From Colletotrichum lupini (Eukaryota > Ascomycota > Sordariomycetes > Glomerellales > Glomerellaceae), in assembly GCF_023278565.1 (NCBI RefSeq), contig NC_064677.1, positions 2,170,001-2,234,000 of the forward strand: 64,000 bases of DNA. The letters are read 5' to 3'. Position numbers and translations under genes: made by a program. This document shows, piece after piece, positions 55,097 to 64,000 of the stretch. Within the stretch, counting starts at the first letter, position 1. Every line of letters starts with the position of its first letter. The notes under the pieces were generated by a model. That model did not search any database and had not been told where the DNA came from. It saw nothing but the letters and a program-made list of their open reading frames with translations.

Positions 55097-57607
55097 GGGG
55101 GTCAGCTTCAGATCGCCCAAAGCTGCTACCTATCTTCCAGAGCGTATACCTTATTGAATAAGTCATATCACGGAAGTCTCCTAAAGGGCGCGGTGACGCT
55201 GAGAAGTAGAGTACCGCATGTCCGTGATCGACTCCAGTATCGACCGAAAAAGATATCTCTGAACGCGGCTACGAAACCATCGTGCTTAATACAAAACTGG
55301 ACCAAAGAAGGATCGCCCGTTCCGGACTGCCGGGGGAATTCTTCACCCCGATCCAGGCCTGAATTGACTCTTTAAATGCGTACCATTGGATCATAGACAG
55401 CTCCCGTGCTCAGCCCTTGCCAACGGACCAAAATTCACTGCGGAGAGGGAGGAGATTATTGCGATACGTCGCACACTGTGCCACTTATGGTGGGCAGAAG
55501 CAAGTGACGGCGAGAGGACCCCGTAGCGCCACGAGAGAGAGTCTCTCCAGTATCAAGCCCGGAGAAGTGAGACGCAGAGGTGGACAGCATTCACACGAGC
55601 ATACTAATGAACCTCTCGACTTGTGATCCGTCAGTGGTCATGGACATATATCTCTCAAAAATAGCTGCAGTACACCAGGAGGCGCATTTAATTGCGAGTC
55701 AATCCAATACGACCCATGCCTAATCTTTCACCAAATACAGAGATCTGTCTCTTTCGAAGAGACGTTGCGATGTTCCGACACAAATATCTTTTGAGCGTCA
55801 ATGAGGAAGTGTATGGACAACGGCCCAGGACGTAGCTGAAGCGTCAGCAATGAAAGTTATTCATGCGAAGCAAGATAATGTATATATATACCAATAGTAT
55901 CGCAGCTGGTTATCAGGAACTAATAGTTCTCTTTGGGAGGGGATTTGGAAGAAAAGAACTGCCTGGCTGCCTAGACCCAGCGTTGGACTTCTCCTATAGT
56001 CTTGGCTCTGACGCAAGTTAAAAGGCTTCGTGAAGCCTGCCTGCCTAAGTGTATACGAGAGGACAGCAGCAGTATCGAGCTCGTATTCGATGGTCGGATC
56101 ATAGTTAAGATCCAAGCCCAACAGAGTCCAGCCAAGACTTGATGGACGTAACGACGACGACCTTGCATTACACCAGCCTCCATCACAGGACCCTCGATGA
56201 CTCTCTCATACTCCAGAGGAGATACAAAAAGAGTGCTGCCGAGCGCGTACAGACAGTAGAAGGGGGCCGCCGAGTCTGATTCTCTACCTATCGAGTTCCT
56301 GTTTGCCGCAGCTGCGCGTTTAGCATAGGTGACTTTTGGCGAACCTGCAAGGAGGGAAAGGCATGGCCGAAAGAGTTTCGATGGACGATATTACTCTCGC
56401 CTCTGGTCGTCACATGTGCTTAACCAGGTCCGGAAAGGACACTTTGATACCAGCGGAGAGTCATATTGATGATTTCATTCAATGCGGAGTACTTACCAGA
56501 AGGATAAAGACGCTACTGATTGGCTATATTGAGATCGATACTGTGACAGAGCGCAAGTAGAGAGACGTCTATGTGGCCTTTCCAGGGGGTTTACTCAATG
56601 GCCACAACTTCCAGCTGGGAGCTTCTCAAGATCCTCCAGCTTAACGTTGGTAACAAGAACATTGGTTCAAACAGACTCTGTCAAAGTATATGGGACATCT
56701 ACCATTCCAGACCACGGGAAGGATCATTTACCAAGAGTACAATTCTAGCTCTCCCATTCACAAAAAGAAAAGCCCAATTCTGCCAGGACCTTCTGACCAA
56801 ACAGTCTAAACACACACTCTCCCTCTACCTTATCCAGTCCAGAGGCAATGTGACTTTCACAAAAAAGAAAGGATGCCCGCCGTATGTCTATCTTGATCAA
56901 GCGAAGAAGTGTAGGAAAGCAAAGCTGAATAGGGTTCTCGATACACATCTTGCGAAGCGTATGGTCTTCCTTCGCCATGACCATCCCAGGGCAACATGGG
57001 AAACAGCCTTGATGCCGTCGATGAGCGGCCCCATACCGTCCGCCTACTTGAACAGAGAAACATCGCAACCCAGGATCTCCAGCATGGCCTCGGAGAGACG
57101 CATACTCATCCTGGGACATTATCACTCCCAGTGCCCCGAGTACATCATCAACAATCTCACTCAGCACCTGATCAACATCACGAAGCATCGGCTAAACACA
57201 AACATGACGGAAAATAAAAGTATTTTGAAATTCCACCCCCATCTACTCCGTAAGCAAACCATCTGGGTATTGTCTCGTCACAAACGGGTTGTGACGCAAA
57301 GCATCCTAACTATCCCGAATTTCCATCTCGCAAAACAAGAAAACGAGGGGGGAAAAAAGAAAGAAGAAAAGGACAAATTCTTTTTTTGGTCGGAAGCCTG
57401 GGGATAACCCTCTCTGTCGGCATCTCCCTCTCTCCGTAGCAATCCCAGATCCCAAATCCTTGTCCAAACCTCCCGTCATTAACACGTCTCTCTGTACTTT
57501 GTTCATTTTAGGTTTGTCCTCGCGTCCTGCCCTTTCCTGAGGGGAACATTCCGTCGGTGAATGTGTCATCCACCGCGCTGCCATTTCTGGTCATCCGCCT
57601 CCATAAA

Positions 57608-59613
57608 TCACCGCCAGAGATCATTCGACTTCTTCTCATTATTCGCCGTGCTGGGCCTCGGCCACAGATCCTCGTCACTTCCCCTGCTGCCACCGGTGCT
57701 CTGGCTCGGGATGGCCATGAACATACCCGCGCCGTTGCCCACCATGACACTCTTCCTCGCCGCCGCCGTGTTCCAGCCTGATCCCGCGATATCGGCTCCA
57801 AGACCGTAGGAACTAATTGGCCGGTCGCCGTGAATGCTCATGCTTCCTCGATGGCGAGATCCGCCACCTAGTGCTGCCGTAGGCTGAAGCATCACTGACG
57901 ACCAGTCCAGAGCATCGTCCGCCTTGCAGTAGATTGTGAGAGGGTGTGAGAGTGGGCCGGTACCGGCAAAAGGATTCGTTGAGCTGAAGCGCTGCGAGGC
58001 GCGCACTTGAGAAGCCCCCGCGAAAGGTCGAGGGATCGCCATGCCGGCGCTGCTGGGCGGCGCGAGACCGCCGCGACCACCGCTGCCGGGGCCCAGACCG
58101 GACATTGGCCGGTTGGCTCCGGGCGTGTGCGAAGATTTTGGACGAGCGTTGGCGCCGTAGGAGGAAAACGCCGCGGCGGGACGGGGCAGACCCTCGAGCT
58201 CGTCTTGGAAGAACTCGTCCAGCACGTAGACTGACCGCAAGTTGGGCATGCCGTTGCCTCTGAGCGATGCGGCCAAATAAGTGTAGTAACTAGCTGTGAC
58301 ACTGGAGTAAGGGCCCGCAGACTTGGAAGCCGTGATTTCGAAACGTAGCGACTCGAGAGAGACCGACGCGAGCCTACGCGTCCGGGGTCCACTCTTGAAA
58401 GCGTCGCTTACTGAGGCCTCGATGGCCAGGGTCTGCAGGTTTGTGCCCGCAGACAAGATGTCAGCGAGTGTCGCCGGGTGAACGCCCGTCTTGAGGAGGG
58501 ACAAGACGAGCAGATGGTTGCGGGTATCAGCCCGGCTCAGGTAGTCCACTAAACCTTGGGCGGTGACGGCTGGAGTATTGCTTAGGACCAGCTCCTCGAG
58601 GGGCGGGAACGGAGGCAATTCTTCACTGCGGGCAAAGATATCGTCCGAGAAGGCTTGTGACTCCATGACCTTTAGCGCGCGGAGCTTCCGCAGGTTGGCC
58701 AGAGCATGCCGCAGCACGATGGGATCCATGTTGATCTTGATCAGCTCCAGGACCTCGAGATTCTGCCAGATACCGCCGTGCGCTAGCTTGGACAAGCTGT
58801 TCTCAGCGCCTGCGCGGTACGTCATCTTGCGGAGGTCTCGGCATCTAGCCTCAACCTCGAGCCTCAACGTGGCGTAGCCATGCTCATCGGCGAAGAGGCC
58901 TTCGGGTAGGTCCACGTAGACGATGTTGGGGAGAACGTGGATAATGCGGGCAAGGTCGGCTGTGGCGGCTTCGCGGAGCATATAGGGGACCTTGAAGTAT
59001 CGGACTCTTGAGCCAAAGCGTGTAGGATCCTCGCGCAAGGTTCTGCAGAGCAGCTTCAGACGGGCGGTGGGGGTATCTTCGGGATCGGCGTTGCGCTTGA
59101 AGAAGGTCTTGCGCTTGCGCTGCTCTGACAGGTAGATCTCGCGGGGGCAATAGTGGACGGCGTCGATTCGGATGCTGTGGTACCTAGAACGAAAGATGGT
59201 CAGCACGGCTTTTGCTACAAGGGGAAACAAAAGAAGAGAACATACAGCAGGGCATTGGCCGCTTGGTTCCATTTCCAGCAGACGCGCGCGCAGTGGGCGA
59301 GGTCTCTTAGGTCGCATAGCATGCATGCGTCAAAGATGGCGCTCGTCTCGCACGTCTCGTAGGTCTCATCTTGGGTGTGGGGGCACACGAATGAGAATAT
59401 TCGCGGGAGGATTTCCTTTGGCAGGCTCTGGAAAAGGGCGGCGGATGCTCGCGTGGGGATGTGAGCGCCGGGCGGGGAGGCGACGTTGCGGAAGTTCTGC
59501 TGGACCTGGGAAGAGTACTTTGACAGCTGGGAGTCTGTGAATTCGTGGGACTTTGACTGCTGGTGACCCTTTTGCTGCTTCTTCTTGTCCTTATCCCTGC
59601 GAAAGAACCCCAT
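57608..59613 (-). CDS. F-box protein with leucine-rich-repeat-like region
   Basis: Exons on the - strand: 59613-59246 and 59183-57608 (62-nt intron); 647 aa from MGFFRRDKDKKKQQ. An in-frame ATG at 59643 would add ten residues. After a basic, Gln-rich leader comes an F-box-like segment (about 60-122: ALFQSLPKEILPRIFSFVC, then DLRDLAHCARVCWKWNQAA). A long Leu-periodic region follows (about 150-420, with LEVLELIKINMD, LRALKVMES, LEELVLSNTPAV, LQTLAIEA), as in LRR-type substrate receptors. The last 200 residues are disordered, Gly/Ser/Pro-rich. F-box proteins join SCF ubiquitin ligases through Skp1; the target is unknown. It lies upstream of, and on the same strand as, nothing closely spaced, so no co-expression is implied. 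Confidence 0.88.
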
Positions 59614-61167
59614 CTTCTGTAGAGGCCGAACGGCGAGCTGCATGCCAGAAGAACAGAGTCGGGGAGAGGGGGAGGAAGGGAAAAAGGACTTGTCCAAGGT
59701 GGTATCAGGGGAATAATATATTAAGGTCGACGGGTCCCGGCGTCGCACTGGCCGATGGGAAGCGGCGTCTGGGTGTGGGTAGGGGGCGGGAGCGTGAGGC
59801 TTCTGCAGGTCCAACGCTACGGCGAGCCAAAGTTTGAACGGTGCGAGTGGAGGATTGATTTAGTTAGAATGGCACACGATGGGCGTAGGTAGTAGGTGTT
59901 TGTCTGTTGGAGGTGGCCGGCCGCCCTTTGTCAATGTCGCGCTGTCTTGTTCGCTCTCTCGCGCCCAACGACGTATCCGCAAGGTACGAGGGGTCCGGCT
60001 ATGATTATCTTAATAGAAGTACCTTACGCAGTAGGCAGGAGCATTCGGTAAGGTGGGAGAAGGGCAGCCCTTTCTGCTTTTGGAGAAGTTGCTAACGGTT
60101 ATGTCTAGGATGGCCTGCCGAGTCAAATCCTCCCAAAGGTCATCCAATGCATTGCGTCCCTTCTCTCGTTAAACTTCAGATGAAATTTCCGCAAACGTGA
60201 CAGGTTGACAACGGCTGAACTTTTCTTTTATTTTTATCCTCTGCCCTCCCCCCACTTGAACACCGAGTATATGATAAGTGAGAAAGAAACACAGCGAGCA
60301 ACGCATCCAACGACCGTCTAACAAAGACACATCCTCGTTGCGCAACAAAGAGTTGCGCCCGCGGGAACCGGCGTCCAGGGGATGTCTTTAGTGGCTCCTT
60401 GATGCGTGCTAACGACTAAGAGTGCCCTCCTCGTGCGGCGTGCCTTCAGCGTCTTTTCTCCCCACCCACAGGCGCCCTACATGCGCTAGGGACCCCTGAG
60501 TCGACAAACCGCTGGTGTGGGGGAGGAGGACCGCGCCGTCTCTGATTGGCTACTGCTGCCGTCAGCTCAGGGGGTCCGCAATCCCCCCCCCCTGATCTCT
60601 CTACTGCGTAGCCAACACCGAGCACGCATCGATTCACTGATCATCATCGCAACCCTTGGTGCCCAGCCGATCCTCACGTCTCGAAACGAAACAATTTGGC
60701 ACCACCGGCACCTATGAAATATCGTACGGATCATACTCGATGCATTGCGCCTCCCGCCAGCCGTGGCTGCCACCCAGTTTTCATCTTTTCATGTCCAATC
60801 GATCCTGATGCACCAAACCAAGAAAATGCCTGATAGACAACACACAATGTCCGAGAACCAATCTAATGCTCAAAATATGCTACTCTGCTCGTACATATCC
60901 ATACTCGACCCCAATGCCAGCCCGTCATCCTCTCAGTCTTATCCTTGTTGCCGTGCTCCCACCCTTTCCTCCTCATTTCCATTACATCCGTCCATATCCC
61001 TATATAAAATCGTGAATCGCGACTCGTCGTCCACCAAACACACATACTGCAAAGTCCGTGCAGGAACAACCAGTAGGCATTCGACAGCATTTTGTACATT
61101 TCCCATCCACTTTCGTTGCTCGTCTGTCAGGCGTGCTTCGTGACTTCTTGGCAATGCGTTTCATGCT
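59614..61167. other. Intergenic: F-box gene leader and 3' flank of glycogen synthase
   Basis: About 1.55 kb between two - strand genes. The first 200 nt beside the F-box start are its leader. 60740-61140 contains a 132-codon + frame with no recognised content, opposite the glycogen synthase 3' flank. No repeat of note. Confidence 0.45.
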
Positions 61168-63545
61168 TTAGTTGCCATTACCGTTGAGCTGAACTCCATC
61201 GAGAGGGCTAGCCGGTCCCGACGGGCGCTTGGCGCGCAGAGTAAGCGGGAACGGGTATTCATCGGGGTCTTCCTCCTCACTGCGAATTCGGGTTAGCTAT
61301 GTCGAGTCACATCATCAGCAATCGTCAACTTACGGCAACTTCCAGGCGACATAGTCCTCCGTGTTCAAGCCCTCCCTGCCTTCTTGCAGACTGGCGAAAT
61401 CGCCAGGCGTCATCATGCCCGTGCGGTCGCGAGGAGATCCAGGGACCGAGAAGGGTCGCGAAATCTTCTGCTCGACGCCGGGGATGAAGTCTTCCTCCTC
61501 CTCTCCGTTGAAAGAGCCTGGGTAAGCCCGTCTCAGTGCCAGCTGGCGAGCCTTGACGTACTCCATGCCCATTCTCTTCCAGTCCAGCAAATCGCTCAGG
61601 CGCTCCGTACGGTTACGCTGGTTGATGCGTTGACGACGGCTCTTTTGGCAAAAGTCAAACATGTGGTTGGTGAGCTGGTTGACCGAGTCGTCAACGCCCT
61701 TGGTCCGGCGGTCCACAATGTAGATACCGTAGTCGCTCGAGTTCTCGATCAACTCCTCCATGTAGCACCCAAAGCCGGACAGGTTGGTCGTGATGCTAGG
61801 AACACCCATGACTGTGCATTCGGCCGGGGTGTATCCCCAAGGCTCGTAATACGAAGCAAAGATACCCATGTGCGTGCCGCGCACGAACTCGTCGTAGTCC
61901 AGGGGCAGGACAGGGTTGGCCGAGTTCAAGAATTCGGGATGGAAGACAATCTTGACACGGTCTGTGGGGTGGTTGAAGAGCTGGACACGTCTGATCTGGT
62001 TCAGCACGGGATCCTCGCTGTCGTTGAGCATGTTGTGGGTAACAATGGGGGGCAGGCCGTGGCGCTTCATCGCGAACAGCCGCCTACGGATGAGAACACG
62101 ATCTTGCGCGCTGATGAGCTCCTTGTCATCGGGCATAGGGTCACCGTCGTGCCACTTGAGGGAGCGCTCAAAGATGCGACGACCAATGCCCTTTTCAATG
62201 ACATCGACAGTGTCGCGCAGCGACTTGATGACGGCCTGTCCCTTGAGTGCCTCGACAGTGAGCGAAGTGGTCTGCGCTGGCATGATAACAAAAGCAACGA
62301 CAGTAATCTTGCTGCCGGCGCTCTTGAGGCGGTGGTTCAGGCGGGCCAGGGACTCGATGAACATATCGACACCTTTGTTTCTGAATTCGTAACGGCCAGC
62401 GGTGAAGAAGTACAACGTGTTCTCGGGGTCGAAGTCGTAGTGGCCGTAGAAGTGGCCGCGGACGAAGTCGTGAATCTTTTCCTTGGCTTGTTGATGCAGG
62501 TTCTGGAACTCGTGCATGGCGGAGAACTTGGTAACATTGAGACCGTTGGGCAGCACACCGTCGGGTTTCCTCTTGAGCAAGTGCTCGCTCTCGTAGGCGG
62601 TGATGTGTGAAACAGTGGTGAAGACATCGCAGGAGTGGGCGGCAGCGCGCTCGATGCAGTATCTGTGGTAGATGCCACGCTTTCCGGCCTCGGCGTCAAC
62701 ATCAAACCATTGGAGGTTGTTGTAAAAGTCAACGGATCCAGCACAGAGGTATCTTCCCAAGAGGGTTGCGTGGGTAGTGAAGATTGTCGTCACGTCGATG
62801 CGGCGTCTCTTGGTGAGCGGCAGAGCGACACCGGCGAGCCACTCGTGGAAATGCGCAATGACGGCTCTTTTCTTCTCATGGCACACAAACTGCAGAAAGC
62901 ATGGTGGTCAGCTTTGTCCCTTGGGGGGAAAGTGCATTGTCCTTACCTCTCCCAAGAACCAGGCGACGACGTATCCAAAAACAACAGCCTCGTTTGTCTC
63001 GTCATCGCTGGGCGGCGAAGGGATGCTGGCCACGTTCCACAGGTCGGCCTTCCACTCATCCATGAAGTGGTAAGCTGTCTTTGTGTCGAAGAGCAGGACT
63101 CGTGGAGCGCCATCGATAAGCCAGCGGCCGTAGAGGATGCCAATTCCACGGTCTCTCATGGACTGAATCGTAGCAGCAAGCTCGGGATTCGTGGGCTCCA
63201 ACTCTTCCACCTCGACTGCGGCCTGTTGTTTGGTAAGCAGACTGTAGACGATGCAGCTCGCGGTTCCAGACTTACCGAGTTGTGGTTCAAGGGCCCGATG
63301 AGAGTGTAGCGATCGCCATACTCGGCCGTGGTCACGGGAGCTTTGGACTTGAGGACTGAGTAGATACCACCGACTACACAGGATGGGTCAGCCCACTGCG
63401 GAGACTACGGTCCAAGGGGGGGTTGAATCATGGGGACTGTACCTCGATGGGCAACTTCGGTTGCGATTTCGAACAGCAGATGGTTCTTCACATCGCGGGC
63501 AGGGCGGTCGTTGTTGTCCCGCTGACCTTGGGGGAAGTCGGACAT
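61168..63545 (-). CDS. gsn: Glycogen synthase (GT3 family)
   Basis: Exons on the - strand: 63545-63443, 63373-63276, 63222-62947, 62889-61334, 61279-61168; introns of 69, 53, 57 and 54 nt; 714 aa, the normal fungal length. It transfers glucose from UDP-glucose to growing glycogen in the cytosol. The N-terminal [14 protein letters not shown] block (split by an intron) belongs to the sugar-nucleotide site. The Glu-x7-Glu motif of retaining GT-B enzymes is in [11 protein letters not shown], followed by [12 protein letters not shown]. The Arg-rich helix [20 protein letters not shown] is the glucose-6-phosphate sensor. [15 protein letters not shown] is the C-terminal phosphorylation cluster used by PKA/GSK3-type kinases. 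The last exon was placed because it extends VAWKLP by 37 residues, ending NGNGN. Confidence 0.97.
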
Positions 63546-63571
63546 GGTGACTGAAGGGCAATCTGGAAGTG

Positions 63572-63728
63572 CTGAACCGGGGGAAGAGTCAGTTAGTGGG
63601 AGAGACAAACAGCTTCGAAATGAGGGTTGGGCGCGGGAACGAAGGTAGAAAAGGAGCCTGGGAAGTTTGCATCGTGGCCACAAACTCAATGGGAGCTTGG
63701 ATGACGCAAATATGCAGAAAGCACTCAC
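63572..63728 (-). other. Predicted 5'-leader intron of glycogen synthase
   Basis: On the - strand GG|GTGAGTGC at 63728 and a branch-like CTAACTGAC followed by CCGGTTCAG ending at 63572 bracket 157 nt, 26 nt upstream of the ATG. All signals match the coding introns. Transcript evidence is lacking. Confidence 0.6.
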
Positions 63729-64000
63729 CCGTAACCAAGGCGACGCGGTGGAAATGTGAAAACGTCGGAACTTGGAGAAGCTCCCGAGATGGCTTGGGTC
63801 GGAAGACAAGGCTTTGATTTCCAGACAATGGGAGGTGTGGAAGGTCTTGGGAAAGCTGGACAGGAACGGCGACGGCAGATAAAGAAAAAGTTCAAGAGCT
63901 CTTTTGACGTGGAGGAGGAGAGAAGTTGTCTGCGGGGAAGAAAGGTTTTAGCTACGAAGGTCCTTGGGCCTTGGGAAAAGAAGCGAGCGAGAGCGCGTGG
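63729..64000 (-). promoter_or_regulatory. Leader and promoter-proximal region of glycogen synthase
   Basis: Pyrimidine-rich on the - strand (TTCTTCCCC, TTCTCTCCTCCTCC), as in fungal leaders. A second acceptor-like CCCCGCAG lies near 63930, so the leader might contain more than one intron. The region is cut by the window end. Confidence 0.45.

Larger units (their letters stand above)
52801..57607. other. Gene-poor, more AT-rich region with decayed-looking frames
   Basis: About 4.8 kb with stretches of protein-like reading interrupted by stops. Examples are + 53953-54162 (VYVLNDDGQLDGTAYFEQA) and a - strand stretch at 56190-56345 entered through a plausible acceptor (LYALGSTLFVSPLEYERVI). The + frame 56571-57407 (278 codons) is basic and Asn/Lys-rich and lacks a recognised domain. 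This looks like relics of one or more inactivated genes, but no family could be named. Confidence 0.35.

Noticed and set aside
61384..62610. 408-codon + strand frame
   Set aside because: It is antisense to the large exon of glycogen synthase, whose motifs and length fix the - strand as coding. The open antisense frame follows from G/C-ending codons.

Overview
This window is nuclear DNA of a filamentous ascomycete (Pezizomycotina, most likely a Sordariomycete). Three things point there: many short introns of 48-190 nt with GTRNGT donors, CTRAY branch sites and YAG acceptors; A/C-rich contexts before start codons; and the gene content, namely calcineurin A, glycogen synthase, trimethyllysine dioxygenase, a p24 cargo receptor and a chromodomain/HDA2-3 protein of heterochromatin deacetylase complexes. 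No rRNA, tRNA, CRISPR array or autonomous transposon could be supported.

Left block, 1-27 kb, is gene-dense. In order: the last exon of an unidentified + gene; a long - gene with a chromodomain, an SQ-rich linker, an HDA2-3 domain and a coiled coil, carrying an in-frame TAG just before the chromodomain; a p24 protein (-) divergent from a membrane PhoD-like phosphatase (+); a cyclase/kynurenine-formamidase-fold hydrolase (+) convergent with calcineurin A (-); an SDR with a mitochondrial-type leader (-); ten-exon trimethyllysine dioxygenase (-); a cysteine-rich single-pass membrane protein (+); a Q/H-rich two-TM protein whose 3' end looks frameshifted at a G8 run (+); and a LaeA-like methyltransferase (+).

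Middle block, 27-57.6 kb, is nearly devoid of recognisable genes. It has one well-supported intronless disordered protein (40.8-42.0 kb, -), a 483-bp MITE-like element with 99-bp terminal inverted repeats (47.05-47.53 kb), a 21-bp coding-type tandem repeat (54.9 kb), simple-sequence tracts, recurring TACGGAGTA motifs and a few weak long ORFs, some of them open on both strands. It is not conspicuously AT-rich, so it does not look like a classic RIP-mutated transposon graveyard.

Right block, 57.6-64 kb, holds an F-box protein (-) and glycogen synthase (-), the latter with a predicted 5'-leader intron.

The genes are mostly housekeeping or regulatory (Ca2+ signalling, carnitine synthesis, glycogen storage, ER-Golgi traffic, heterochromatin) and do not form an obvious biosynthetic cluster or operon-like unit. 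Exon models below were made by eye from splice signals and frame continuity; intron sizes follow from those choices.
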